From Linderina pennispora (Eukaryota > Kickxellomycota > Kickxellomycetes > Kickxellales > Kickxellaceae): a stretch of 64,000 nt of DNA. Position numbers and translations under genes: made by a program. This document shows positions 21,499 through 31,448 of the stretch, in pieces. The stretch is taken from assembly GCF_002104995.1 (NCBI RefSeq), contig NW_024468254.1, forward strand, positions 124,001-188,000, in the 5' to 3' direction. Below the pieces are notes generated by a model that was given only the letters and a program-made list of their open reading frames with translations, made no database searches and was not told the origin of the DNA. Numbering within the stretch: position 1 is the first letter of the stretch; every line of letters begins with the position of its first letter.

Positions 21499-23154
21499 TT
21501 ACTCTTCGGCCGTCTTGGGCTTCTTGGGCTCCTCTTCCGTGGGCTGCTCTTCCTTGGGTTCAGCCTGCTTGCGCTTCGCCGCGCCCTTATTTCCTTTCTT
21601 AGGTGTCTCTGTGTGCCTCGCCTTGGGTCCCCAGTTCTTCTCAGGGTTGATCTGGTACCGCACCAGCTTGATCCGGCGGGACTCGGGGTTCGCATCCTTG
21701 TGCGTCTTGAAGTTGATATCGGTGGTAATGTCCTTAGCAAGGATCTTGTCAGCGGTTGATCCCTCGACAATCTTGGTGGACCTACCGGCTTCCTTGACGT
21801 GGGCACGGATGATGTCCCAGACGACATGCGATGGCGCATCGGTCTTGATCGACGATTGCTTGGTGTGCGACCCAGAAACGCGGTAGCCAGCGTTAAGGAT
21901 TGCCGAGTTGATTTTAGCCAGCGGCGGGCTCGAAGCACGCACAGCTGCACACAGCTGCGGCAGCGAGTAGTGGAAGGGCACATCGTTGAGTTCCTCCAGA
22001 ATGACCTTCAGCATGCCCTCCATACGCGGCTGCGTGCCAAACACCTTGGGCGTCCCCTGCTTGACGCTGTCATACATACGCTGCACAAAGTCCTTGTTGT
22101 GGAGTGGGCCAAGCCAGCACGGGCCACCAATCTCCTGTCGCGAGCCACAGCTTCCGCACCGCTGGCCCACAGTCGGGCCGTCAGAGACCGTGTATTTGAT
22201 CATATCACCCTTGCCCTTCTCCTGGTGTCCAAACGTCTGCGTCGTGAAATCGCTGCACGACTTGCAGTGGTACACTAGGCCGGTCTTGGAAGCCACGTCC
22301 TTGACCAGAATCGGCTTGTCGTGTACACGCACAAAGATGCGCACGTAGAAATCAATGCTGCACGACAGCAGGGGCTCAATGTACCGCTTGTGCCGGTTTG
22401 CTGCCTGCTGTAGGCTATTAATGACCAAGCGCAGTGCCAGCTCATGACCAAACTCGCTGCGTAGCGGGCTGCCGCCGTACTTGGCAAAACACGTCTCTGG
22501 GTGGTTGTTGCTGGCCAGAATTGCCAGGTCCGTACACGTCACACAGATCAGCCCGCCCTTGTTGACTGCCTGGATAGCAGCATCTATGAACGGCGCCGCC
22601 GACCCATAGGGATCCAGGTCAACCACGTCAAACCGGTCTGTGTCACGCTGAGCATACATCACTGACACTGCATCGCCCTGGTTTGCGCGCACCAGATCCT
22701 GACTCAGTCCATTGAAATGCACGTTGCGCTTAATCGACTCTACCGCGTCTGCCAAAAGATCGTTGGTCAGAATATAATCAATGCCATCGATTTCTTTGGC
22801 GTACCGCACGGACCGCAGCCCAGAAGCTGCCAGAGCCTCCAGTATCTTGATTGTGGTCTTGGGTGCTACCTTGCCCGGCCGCGTCGACTTGTTGTACCGG
22901 CCCATCTTCTCCTCCTTCATAATGTCACGCCACGTCTTGATACCTGCGATCGACATGTCACGGTTGAACTGCTGCACTGGGTTGTAGAACACCTCGTTGC
23001 GCTTCGGGAACAGGATCGTCGCCTGACCCTCCTTAACCTCCTGATAGTCCTCGATGTTGTACACGGGTGCGTCAGAAGCCATTGTTGAAATGTGAATACT
23101 GCGGGTGATGGAACGAGTGGAAGGTCGCGTCAAATTGAATACGCGAAGCGCCAT
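21499..23154 (-). CDS. TRM1: TRM1, tRNA (guanine26-N2)-dimethyltransferase
   Basis: SAM-dependent enzyme forming N2,N2-dimethylguanosine at tRNA position 26, in nucleus and mitochondria. 551 residues from the ATG at 23154, or 527 from a second in-frame ATG at 23082. The extension (MALRVFNLTRPSTRSITRSI) is an Arg/Ser/Thr-rich, acid-free mitochondrial presequence. Core motifs include ILEALAASGLRSVRYAKEI (motif I), VVDLDPYGSAAPFIDAA, CVTCTDLAILASN and the zinc-type CKSC/CGSC pairs. The C-terminal tail is Lys/Glu-rich. The frame is open further upstream to 23259, where the sequence is hydrophobic and unlikely to be translated. It is divergent from DPH5, about 207 bp apart. Confidence 0.95.
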   Translation of the reverse strand: MALRVFNLTRPSTRSITRSIHISTMASDAPVYNIEDYQEVKEGQATILFPKRNEVFYNPVQQFNRDMSIAGIKTWRDIMKEEKMGRYNKSTRPGKVAPKTTIKILEALAASGLRSVRYAKEIDGIDYILTNDLLADAVESIKRNVHFNGLSQDLVRANQGDAVSVMYAQRDTDRFDVVDLDPYGSAAPFIDAAIQAVNKGGLICVTCTDLAILASNNHPETCFAKYGGSPLRSEFGHELALRLVINSLQQAANRHKRYIEPLLSCSIDFYVRIFVRVHDKPILVKDVASKTGLVYHCKSCSDFTTQTFGHQEKGKGDMIKYTVSDGPTVGQRCGSCGSRQEIGGPCWLGPLHNKDFVQRMYDSVKQGTPKVFGTQPRMEGMLKVILEELNDVPFHYSLPQLCAAVRASSPPLAKINSAILNAGYRVSGSHTKQSSIKTDAPSHVVWDIIRAHVKEAGRSTKIVEGSTADKILAKDITTDINFKTHKDANPESRRIKLVRYQINPEKNWGPKARHTETPKKGNKGAAKRKQAEPKEEQPTEEEPKKPKTAEE

Positions 23155-23361
23155 ACAACAGAAAAGCGGTGAGACCGGAAAGCGAAAGAGCAGGAGGGAG
23201 CGGCCAGAATGGGCCAGCACAAATAGCAAACTTTTTAAGGAGCTGCCTTGATCGATCACCGGCGATCAACGCCGCTGGCCGCTAAAAACTATTCACCTTG
23301 CGACGGCAGTCTGGGTCCATCTTCACCTTTAGTTTTCTTCAAATTCAGCCTGTATTGAGAA

Positions 23362-24219
23362 ATGCTGTACATTGTCGGTCTGGGACTCTCTGACGAGCAT
23401 GACATCACTGTGAAGGGCCTCGAGGCGGTCAAGTCGTCCGAGCGCGTGTACCTCGAGGGCTACACCAGCATCCTGATGGTCGAGAAGGAGAAGCTCGAGG
23501 CCTTCTACGGCAAGGACGTGATCATTGCTGACCGCGAGATGGTGGAGTCCAACAGCGACGAGATTCTGCGCGATGCTGCCAATGTTAATGTGTCGTTTCT
23601 GGTTGTCGGCGATCCGTTTGGCGCCACTACCCACACCGATCTGGTCATCCGCGCCCACGAGCTCGGCATCCCAGTAAAGTCGATTCACAACGCCAGCATC
23701 ATGAATGCCATCGGCGCGACTGGTCTGCAGCTCTACAGCTTTGGCCAGACCATCTCGATGGTGTTCTTCACCGAGACCTGGCGCCCCGACAGCTGGTACG
23801 ACCGTGTAAAGGAGAACTCCGACATTGGCTTGCACACCCTGTGCCTGCTGGATATCAAGGTCAAGGAGCAGAGCATCGAGAACATGGCCCGCGGCCGTCT
23901 GATCTATGAGCCTCCCAGATACATGACTGTTAACCAGGCTGCTGAGCAGATGCTTGAAATTGAGGACAAGCGTGGAGAGAAGGCCTATACTGCCGACACC
24001 CTGGCTGTCGGTGTTTCGCGCCTGGGGTCGGACGACCAGATTATCCGTGCTGGCACTCTGCAGCAGCTCGTTGATGTTGACTTTGGCAAGCCCCTGCACT
24101 CGCTTGTTCTTGTTGGCAGCCGTCTGCACCTTCTTGAGGCCGAGATTCTGCGCGAGAATGCTGTGGACCTGGAGCACTTGAACATGGTTCTCAAGCGCGA
24201 CTACAACATTGACAATTAA
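23362..24219 (+). CDS. DPH5: DPH5, diphthine methyl ester synthase
   Basis: SAM-dependent methyltransferase of the diphthamide pathway that methylates the modified histidine of elongation factor 2. 285 residues, single exon, full family length. The start [20 protein letters not shown] is the canonical DPH5 N-terminus. SAM-binding and core motifs follow: [60 protein letters not shown] and [12 protein letters not shown]. Codon use is strongly G/C-ending, as in other well-expressed genes here. It is probably driven from the short divergent promoter shared with TRM1. Confidence 0.96.
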   Translation: MLYIVGLGLSDEHDITVKGLEAVKSSERVYLEGYTSILMVEKEKLEAFYGKDVIIADREMVESNSDEILRDAANVNVSFLVVGDPFGATTHTDLVIRAHELGIPVKSIHNASIMNAIGATGLQLYSFGQTISMVFFTETWRPDSWYDRVKENSDIGLHTLCLLDIKVKEQSIENMARGRLIYEPPRYMTVNQAAEQMLEIEDKRGEKAYTADTLAVGVSRLGSDDQIIRAGTLQQLVDVDFGKPLHSLVLVGSRLHLLEAEILRENAVDLEHLNMVLKRDYNIDN

Positions 24220-24300
24220 AAGTATTTTCAAGTAATAGATGGCGGACGCCCTTTTTCTCCTCCCCTTCTCCTTTGCACTCTGGAATACTTTATTACTACT

Positions 24301-25959
24301 ATGCCTTCACCAGCTCAGACTCTGCCGCCCTCTATCCTGGAGCCCATCATTGAATATGCGTCCGGCGTGGAGCGGGCCATAGGACACCGTATTGGTACTA
24401 AGCTATGCTGTCTGAACCGCAGTTTTCTCCCGTTCCTGGCTGTCTGTCGTGACTGGAGGGTGTATTCTAGGGCTCTGTTCTACCAGGAAGCGCTAGTGCT
24501 GATGGACGACGAGCTTTTGGACCTTCACGACCATACGCATATGCTGCCCGGCCTGACAACTGCTGTTAAGGCAGGTACTGCTGGACTGGTAAAGATTGCC
24601 CATGTAGAACTTCCGTACAGCCGTGTCCTAGATGGCGCAGCAGCGACTCTATTTTCCAGTACTCACTTTGCTGGCACACAGTTCTCTAGTGCCACTCAGC
24701 TGCTTGTTGTTCTCAACGACAACATGTATCCAAGAACCATGGACAGCGGCACAATGGCGGAAAATGTGGCAAGATTTTCAGCGGCCATCACCAGGCTGTT
24801 TCCAAATGTCCGGGACCACCTGTTCTACATTGGCTGCTACGAGTATGCACCGCAGCGGGAAGACCTGGTGGACATGATCCCTGCCATCTGCAAGCTGTCA
24901 AGCGGAGTTTCAATCATCGACCTTTCGCATGGTATCTACGAACAGGATCTGCTACCGAAGTCTAACCTCAAGCACATCATGTTCCGCTCTGACCAGTATA
25001 CAGATGCACAAATGGAGCTTGTGCGCAGAAACTCTCAGTCGCTGGAGTGTATTCACCTTGTCAACATCGATATAACGGCGTGTTTGAAGCTAATACAGGA
25101 CCCGACTGGGAACCCGGTTGTATACCCACACGTGTGGAAGCTCGAGCTTTTCGTCAAGACCAAGCTCGACGCGATGACATTTCCTTCTCCCTTATCAACA
25201 CCATTCCCATCTCTGATAGATCTGGCCTGCACTGGTATATACCCTTTCTCCAACGACTGCCTGCTTAGAGGCAACAAAAAGACATTGGTCCGCTTAGCCC
25301 TTCCGGTAACAGCCCATCTTGTCGAGGCTCTTGACGATATCACCGATTACATAGGTCTGAAAGATGTCAGTTTTTACTGGAGAGGTAGAAGCAATAACAA
25401 CGGGGAGGAGATTGCAGAGCAGACCATTGCACTAGCATTCAAAATTTCAGCTACTATTGAGCGTATTGAGCTCGATGTCGAATACACCACGGACTATGGT
25501 GCAATACTAAGAATCGCTCGCGAGTCGTTAGTAGCACAGACTCTACAGATCCTGGACCTCATATCTACACCGCTCACTTACATTGATGTGATTCAGCTTG
25601 TCACATCGCTGCCGAACCTTGCACGCCTATCGCTGATGTTAGCACACGAAGATCCACTGAACACCCGCCAGAGAATCAGCGCGGATGTTATTCAACAGGC
25701 ACACTCTGAGAACTACCCAGTCAATGCTCGAAGGCTGTACTTGCTGCGTGTTGTGTCGCTCTTTGGCATGAACTTCAACCATATGGCAGAAAGGATAGTC
25801 TTGCTATGTACGCTCATCCCATCGGTGAAGCGTGCTGTTGTATCCCTGGATCGCCAGGTTTCAAACTTCGAAGAACTGGCGAACAAACTGCTCAAACGTA
25901 AAGGATTCAGGGAGCTTAATAATCGTCTGAGCGGCGTTAAATTCAGTGAAGTAAAATAG
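24301..25959 (+). CDS. F-box/LRR-like protein of unknown role
   Basis: 552 residues in one exon. The N-terminus (LPPSILEPIIEYASG, then LPFLAVCRDWRVYSRALFYQ) has the spacing of an F-box-like helix pair. The rest holds irregular leucine-rich stretches (for example LIDLACTGIYPFSNDCLL, LQILDLISTPLTYIDVIQLV) typical of degenerate LRR solenoids. Such proteins are often SCF ubiquitin-ligase substrate adaptors. That they form large expanded sets in Kickxellomycotina is my recollection, not something seen here. No partner or substrate can be inferred. It is the last gene before the right repeat arm. Confidence 0.6.
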   Translation: MPSPAQTLPPSILEPIIEYASGVERAIGHRIGTKLCCLNRSFLPFLAVCRDWRVYSRALFYQEALVLMDDELLDLHDHTHMLPGLTTAVKAGTAGLVKIAHVELPYSRVLDGAAATLFSSTHFAGTQFSSATQLLVVLNDNMYPRTMDSGTMAENVARFSAAITRLFPNVRDHLFYIGCYEYAPQREDLVDMIPAICKLSSGVSIIDLSHGIYEQDLLPKSNLKHIMFRSDQYTDAQMELVRRNSQSLECIHLVNIDITACLKLIQDPTGNPVVYPHVWKLELFVKTKLDAMTFPSPLSTPFPSLIDLACTGIYPFSNDCLLRGNKKTLVRLALPVTAHLVEALDDITDYIGLKDVSFYWRGRSNNNGEEIAEQTIALAFKISATIERIELDVEYTTDYGAILRIARESLVAQTLQILDLISTPLTYIDVIQLVTSLPNLARLSLMLAHEDPLNTRQRISADVIQQAHSENYPVNARRLYLLRVVSLFGMNFNHMAERIVLLCTLIPSVKRAVVSLDRQVSNFEELANKLLKRKGFRELNNRLSGVKFSEVK

Positions 25960-26210
25960 CTCTGCAATACACATTTCATATTCTGATAAACAATCCCAAT
26001 AGTTGAAAGAGAGTATGATTTCTTAATGCAATGGTTCATGGTGTTGCTTAAACCTAAGAGCGTGTGTCTTCAAGATAATTACCTGTAGCAATACTGGGGA
26101 GTTCACATAATAGTATTACTATACATATAGCGCTTGAGCTTAAAGATGAAGTATTTATTCTAAGTGTAGACTCACAATGTCAGAAAGTTGTAAGGATCGT
26201 AAGAACTGAG

Positions 26211-26714
26211 TTAGCCAGAGATGAAGTTGTTGGTGTTGGAGTGGACAGCATCATTTGCCTGGTTGGCGTTGATGTTGTTGGTATACAGAGTATTCTCACT
26301 AAAGTTAGCGCGGTTTGAAGCACGATCGAACTCGCTGTTGAACGAGCTCAGGAATGGGAATCCCCAGCCCCAGCCGCCATATCCACCATATCTGCCATAT
26401 CCACCGTATCCACCGTATCCACCGTATCCCCACTGGCGCTTGCGGAAGCTGTTGAAGGTGTTGGTGTTGGAATGAACAGCATCATTTACCTGGTTTGCGC
26501 TGAGGCTGTTGGTATACAGAGTGTTCTCGTTGAAGTTGGCACGGTTGGAGGCACTGTCAAACTCGGTATTAAGCACGCTCACAAATGGAAAGCCCCAGCC
26601 CCAACCGTACTGGCGACGAGCGATCTCGGGCATAGGAGTAGGTACAGCATTGGCTGGCGGTGCAAAGGCAGCCAGGGAGACGAGAGCAAGAATCGGGGTG
26701 CAAGTGTTGACCAT
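26211..26714 (-). CDS. Secreted two-module peptide precursor with dibasic sites, right copy
   Basis: Encodes the same 167-residue protein as 12375-12878: signal peptide, RR-Q and KR-Q Kex2-type sites, and two WGWGFPF/ENTLYTN/NDAVHSNTN modules. It is the parental copy if the right arm is the source of the duplication. Its promoter and TATA box are also duplicated, so both copies may be expressed alike. Confidence 0.82.
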   Translation of the reverse strand: MVNTCTPILALVSLAAFAPPANAVPTPMPEIARRQYGWGWGFPFVSVLNTEFDSASNRANFNENTLYTNSLSANQVNDAVHSNTNTFNSFRKRQWGYGGYGGYGGYGRYGGYGGWGWGFPFLSSFNSEFDRASNRANFSENTLYTNNINANQANDAVHSNTNNFISG

Positions 26715-26820
26715 GGTGGACAGAAGATGGGCTGCAATATTGGTGTTGAAGCAAGTGGATGCTGGTTCTGATACTGATGCTGATACTGAGTAAGTGTAGG
26801 AAGCTGGATGTTGGCTGCTG

Positions 26821-26828
26821 CTTTTATA
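26821..26828 (-). promoter_or_regulatory. TATA box of the secreted-peptide gene, right copy
   Basis: TATAAAAG on the minus strand, 107 bp upstream of the ATG at 26714; the mirror of 12261-12268. Confidence 0.6.
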
Positions 26829-27496
26829 ATGTGGAGCAAGGCGGCTTCATCACTGCTGCCTGATAGATCGCAAGATGTATATGAACGCCAAGAGCAAATA
26901 TGACAAGTAGCAATCACTTGATTGGGCAGCTGGGGCATGGCATGTATTGAAAGAGATGCTGAGTACGCGAGGGAGCTAAAGAACACAAATATATCGGGCA
27001 AGGATGTACCTAGCGATAGGTATTATCTTAGCACAATATGCCTCTGCTCCAACATTGTGCGCCTAGGTATGGAGTACAGTGTAGCCGTAAGGATCTATTC
27101 TTCCAGGATTGGCATTGTTGGAGTCCTGGTAGTTATGAGGAAGATGAGCTAAAGCAACAGTGCTGCGTACCAGGCCTACTTTTGTGAGTGTGCAGGCAAG
27201 GAATGCATGCCAGCGCAGAGATATTGCGGGCTAGTTCATTACCCAGAACAATTCCATTGGGATCACACATGTCATCGGAATAAGACTAGTTTGGTGTGTG
27301 GCAGTAATGTGGTATTTGTCACATTGTGGATAGCAGTTTTTGTTATTACACCTCGGGGCATAGCTCTCCAGCAGCCCAGATGTCGTCGAAAATTGGCTGT
27401 TGCACAGGCAATTTGGTTCATGTATGGCTTTCTGAGACCGCTACCAACAAGCGTGGTGAACTAGTTGGATCGGCAGATCCGGTGCTGATGTCACGT
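26829..27496. other. Non-coding stretch inside the right repeat arm
   Basis: Mirror of the non-coding part of the left arm, between the secreted-peptide promoter and tRNA-Val. No gene is supported. Confidence 0.4.
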
Positions 27497-27570
27497 GATT
27501 TCTTGGTGTAGTTGGTTATCACGTCTGCCTAACACGCAGACGGTCGCCGGTTCGAACCCGGCAGAAATCA
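27497..27570 (+). tRNA. tRNA-Val (anticodon AAC), copy 2
   Basis: Same 74-nt cloverleaf as copy 1: acceptor GATTTCT/AGAAATC, anticodon loop CTAACAC, T arm GCCGG-TTCGAAC-CCGGC. TTTT at 27574-27577 is a probable Pol III terminator. This is the presumed parental copy. Confidence 0.96.
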
Positions 27571-27813
27571 TCCTTTTGCTTCCTGCCCCTCTGCCGCTCC
27601 TTTTATGCCTGCGCGCGTTGGGATGTGCCGTGCCCACCCACTATGGGGGGGTCCTGCTTTTCGTTTTTGGCATGAAAGCACACCCTCCTCATCTGACCGT
27701 ATGCAATATACCTCTTGCCCTTTTTGCCTCGTGCAGCGTATGTCAAACATATGTATTTCGAGAAAAAAGAATCACGTATGTGCTTCGTAGCGCAACTACT
27801 GCCAACAAACACC

Positions 27814-28371
27814 CTACTGCGACAGAGTGCCCGTCTGCTCGTACGTCTTCAGGTCGGCATCGACGTTGACGTCGTTCTGCGGCGCGACCGGGGCCTTGGG
27901 CGCAACAAACTCCTTGGTCGTGACATCAGCCTTGGCAGCCTACATCAAAAGGGCTTGCGTGAGCAATGGCCTGCTCTCGCTAGATATCCTGTGCTTGTCA
28001 CCAAGCCTTATAATCTGGAATCCTTACCTTGCTGGGCTTGTAGTCGCGGATCTCCTTGAGGTACAGGTCCTGGAGGAAGTCTACATGCAGATTCTTCTAT
28101 ATCAGCTGTCATGTTTGACCGATTACGGCTGCTCTGCCTGCCGATCAATGTTATATGTACACGTACCCTTCTTCGAGGCGCTGGAGACAGAGAAAGCGCG
28201 GACAGCAGCACGGCTGGCGGTCTACATGGAGCAAAATAGGGGTTGAGAGTGCCTCCCAACAATTCGGTTTAGTGATTGTGCTGAATCCTGTACGGTTCCC
28301 TTCTGTCTGAGAAATAAGCTGCAATGCGCAAGCGTGCGTACCTGGTTGCGGATGGCGGCAAGGGCGAACAT
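27814..28371 (-). CDS. ATP14: Mitochondrial ATP synthase subunit H (Atp14-like), four exons
   Basis: A small peripheral-stalk subunit of F1Fo-ATP synthase. Exons 28371-28342, 28221-28167, 28080-28028 and 27939-27814 give 87 residues with consistent phases and GT..AG borders. The N-terminus (MFALAAIRNQ, then TASRAAVRAFSVSSASKK) is a mitochondrial presequence. The diagnostic core is DFLQDLYLKEIRDYKPSK, matching the QDLYLREL-type motif of Atp14. The C-terminal part is Ala/Pro/Asp-rich. All exons are short, so no long ORF covers the gene. The inverted-repeat border (28040) falls inside exon 3. No other gene in the window encodes this subunit; the left arm has only its 3' end. Confidence 0.8.
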
Positions 28372-28661
28372 TTTCTCCGATTCGAAAAATTGAAATGAAA
28401 GAGTAAGCGCTTTTTCGGAATTTGGGAATGAAAGAGTTGAGAGCAGGGTGCAATTTCGAATTGGCCAACAGTCACAGGCACGGGCTGCCTGCCAAGGTGC
28501 GCCTGTTCCGCGCTAAAATACAGGCTTTGATAAGGCGCACTCATGGTGGCTAATCATGTCGCTGATCCAAATCAGCAGTTGTGATCACAGACCAGCCTCA
28601 GCGGCTGACGATAAAAAAAAGGCTAGCAAGTCGTGTATTTCGCTACAGATCAAAATGGCTT

Positions 28662-28940
28662 CTAGTGGTGAACCTCGCCGGTCTCAGGATCGGTCCAGGT
28701 CTTGGCCGGCCGCACGATCTCGGCAATAGCGAACGACTTGTGGCGGCTAACCTTCCGGCAGTGCTCAATACGCACAACATCGCCGATGGTGCATTGGCTG
28801 AGCTCGTCGTGGGCCAGGTAGTTCTTGTGGACGAGCAGCTCCTTCTGGACATGGTGGTTCATGACGCGCTTCGGCACACGGACCTTGACAGTCTTGGGCC
28901 GGGCGGCGCTGACGACCATACCGATGAAATTGTGTCTCAT
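28662..28940 (-). CDS. MRPS17: Mitochondrial ribosomal protein uS17m
   Basis: 92 residues, a small-subunit ribosomal protein with the S17 OB-fold. Family motifs: FIGMVVSAARPKTVKVRV, HHVQKELLVHKNYLAHDE, and CTIGDVVRIEHCRKVSRHKS, followed by FAIAEIVRPA. There is no cytosolic uS17 extension, and the start MRHNFIGMVVS places the protein with the mitochondrial form. Single exon. The start is clear because the frame closes just upstream. Confidence 0.9.
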   Translation of the reverse strand: MRHNFIGMVVSAARPKTVKVRVPKRVMNHHVQKELLVHKNYLAHDELSQCTIGDVVRIEHCRKVSRHKSFAIAEIVRPAKTWTDPETGEVHH

Positions 28941-29347
28941 TTTGAATGTGAATTGGGATATAAAAAGCGAAATGCGAGATATTTGCAGAACAGAGGAGCA
29001 AGCGTGTGGAAAGCGCTCTTGATCTTCGCTATTGCTAATTTTTTGGTGTTGGTTTGTTGCCTAAGGTAAAGTGCCACAGTATCTACTGGAATGGAGACAA
29101 GCGGTGTGGATAAAGGCTTTTGCATTCGTATAGGTCTCGTCAACGGAAAGAGATGCGAGGCGAAGGCCCCAAGAGGGGTCTCGGCAGCTCCCGGTTAAGT
29201 TCGGTGACCATTTGATTCTGAGGTTTTCGTGAAGCTGACCCACACCGGACTCCATCAAGACCCCACCTGATGCATATCCGCCAGACTATGGGGTGAGCCG
29301 GGATTTTCTTTATTCTCTTGTGAGCTATTTTATTTTATTTTTCTGAA
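28941..29347. other. Intergenic with a G/C-rich, self-complementary stretch
   Basis: About 0.4 kb between divergent uS17m and SLX4. Positions about 29160-29302 are G/C-rich and can fold: CCCCAAGAGGGG (29167-29178) forms a hairpin, and GGGGTCT (29175-29181) can instead pair with AGACCCC (29258-29264). I compared it by eye with 5S, U1-U6, SRP, RNase P and MRP landmarks and found no match. A structured RNA is possible but not shown. Confidence 0.3.
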
Positions 29348-31448
29348 ATGTCGTTTCATGGAATGAGCGGCTCTGAGCTGAGTGAACCCAATGCAAAGGT
29401 TGGCTGTCCACTCTGCGGCAAGGACTTTTCTGACTGGGATTTGGCGGCCCGGACTGCACATACAGAGAGCTGCTTGGAGCTGGATAGCTCGGGTCCTTCA
29501 GCAGAGCACGTTTCGCGAAAAATCGTCGAGCAGCACCCAGAGATCGAGCTTGACCAGTATGCTGACACCTTCAGGCGGCTGGCAGACTGCCCTGTGTGCG
29601 GCAAGGGGTGGCCGTTTCGTGACCCGTCACGGATATCGCATGCCAAGCAGTGCGCAGCACGATACGGTGTTTCAGCAACAGACCTATACAGTCTAATCGA
29701 CGTGTTCAAGGACTCGCTGGACAGTAGCAGCAGTCTCAACCTGCCACCCGAAAAGCCAAAGCAAGCTCAGGCGAAGAAACCACGAACAATAGACGGATGG
29801 GTTAACCAGCATACCGGTTCTGGCCAAATGGCAGTCGAGCAGGGGAGTCCTTCATATCAGCATACCACAAAATCCTTTGCATACGAGATCCCAGGCGACG
29901 ACGACTTTCAACCGACTCGCATCACTGTCCCTAAGCGCCAGTCACGAATAACCATAAACCGGCTGACAAAAAAACAGCAAGAGTTTATGGACGAGCTAGA
30001 TGAAGACTTGATTGCAGCAAAGGCGCTGTCGTTATCCCTGAAACGTAACATTTCAGACAGTGTAGTGTCAGAGTATCCGGCAAAGAAGCGCGAGTCCAAG
30101 GACAAAAAAGCTGCGCGGTTGGAAAGATCCGATGTCCTGGCATGTGCCGACGCTCAGGACTACATTCGCCAGCGAGCTGTGGCCTTGGCATACTTGGATG
30201 AGGAGCTTGGGATAGTGTCGCCAAAGCCTGCGGAGTCGCCTCGTAACACCACCTCAAAGGAGAGCGGCGGACTGTGGGGTCTGTCAGCATCGATGACGTC
30301 AGACCACGAGGACTGTCCAATCTTCAGAGCTTACAATGTAGGTAGACGCAAGCGTAAAGGCAAAGACAAAGGCAAGGAGCCAGAGTGATGTGCGCGATAT
30401 TACATTTTTATGGAGGTCCATATATTAACTGGAGCACGTGTGGGGAGGGGGTGATTATAAATGCCAATTTATGACGCTGTAGATGCGGCACTCGCACCAC
30501 GGCAATGTGGGGGACTGTATCGGAGGCATGGTCGAGAACATGTTAATATTAGAAGCAGCATTACATAATAGCGGAAAGAGCAGCAGCAGCGACATTACTG
30601 AGGAGTCGTTGCAGGCAGCGTATATGCAGATACTGAGGCTGGCTCGCGAAGGGTTTCAGCGGCAAAAGTCAGCGTTGCAGTGCGCAAGATGGGTAGAGTC
30701 GTCGCAGAGGGATATGTCTGAAAGGGCTATCGTTCTGTCATCACAGAGCGCACGTAGCTCTGAGGCCGGAGGTCAATCTGCTAGTAGCCAGTCTGGACTG
30801 GCTGCCACCTGTGGCGCCGGTCTGCGCCAGCCAAGCGGGTCAATTGCCTCGTCGTCAAGTCTGGATTCGCTTGATAACCTTATACCACGCCAGCCCACGG
30901 AGACAATACACCCAACAGAGACGGGTCCTCCAGTTGAAGCCACAGTTGCTGCCATACAGCAGCAAGACCAGCCCTCCCAAACCAATGCCAGCCGCAGCAG
31001 ACCAGCCCAGTGTCCAAACTATGCGCAAATGAACCTTGAAGACCTGAAGGAAATGGCCGAGATGTACGGACTGCGGACCAATACATCCAAACGGCTTTTG
31101 GTTCACCAGCTGACCCAGATCTGGGAGCGGATGCATAAAGACCACTCTAACAGTAGCGGTGAGGGAACGTCCAGGGTCCAGAATAAAGTCGAGTCGCTGC
31201 ACAGCAGACTGCGAGCATTTATCCGCAGTAGCACAGGCATATTCGAAGACGTCCTCTGCTACAAGGTGCTCGACTTTGAGCGTGTGTACCAGGCTGTAAA
31301 TGCCAGCGTGCAGTGTGACCGCTGGATGCTTCGGAAATTCTTCGACAGCGAGGGCATCGTCTACACATCGGCCTATGGCAAGAGCAAACGCAAGGGAGGC
31401 ACGTTTGACAGGCAACGTTGGCATGGAGGCGGGGCTGGAGAGGGCTGA
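29348..31448 (+). CDS. SLX4: SLX4-like structure-specific endonuclease scaffold, two exons (tentative splice)
   Basis: SLX4 is the scaffold of the SLX1 nuclease in recombination and replication-fork repair. The first open frame (29348-30388) carries two UBZ-like zinc fingers at about 19-42 (CPLCGKDF ... HTESC) and 78-104 (CPVCGKGW ... HAKQC). The second (30483-31448) carries the Slx4 C-terminal helical domain (QMNLEDLKEMAEMYGLR, then SKRLLVHQLTQIWERM). I join 29348-30337 to 30483-31448 through a phase-0 intron (donor GTAGGT at 30338, branch ATTAAC near 30425, acceptor TGTAG at 30482), giving 651 residues. The stop that would end the first frame lies inside this intron. Two separate genes remain possible, since the second part starts with ATG, but the order of domains argues for one. 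Confidence 0.75.

Larger units (their letters stand above)
26145..28040. repeat. Right arm of the 1,896-bp inverted repeat (parental copy)
   Basis: Reverse-complement duplicate of 11049-12944, without indels. At its 28040 end the sequence continues smoothly into the rest of the ATP14 gene, whereas the left arm breaks inside the same exon. This arm is therefore the likely source. At its 26145 end it stops about 66 bp 3' of the secreted-peptide stop codon. Confidence 0.95.

Noticed and set aside
23329-24231. 300-codon minus-strand ORF
   Set aside because: Complement of DPH5, which is unambiguous on the plus strand.
11049-28040. Inverted repeat as the ends of one large transposon or of a CRISPR-like array
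   Set aside because: The arms carry ordinary genes, one arm is embedded in the ATP14 gene, there is no transposase between them and no target-site duplication is visible. There are no short regularly spaced repeats.
29061-29258. 65-codon minus-strand ORF within the foldable G/C-rich stretch
   Set aside because: The protein has no recognisable feature; the DNA is better described as possible structured RNA or non-coding.
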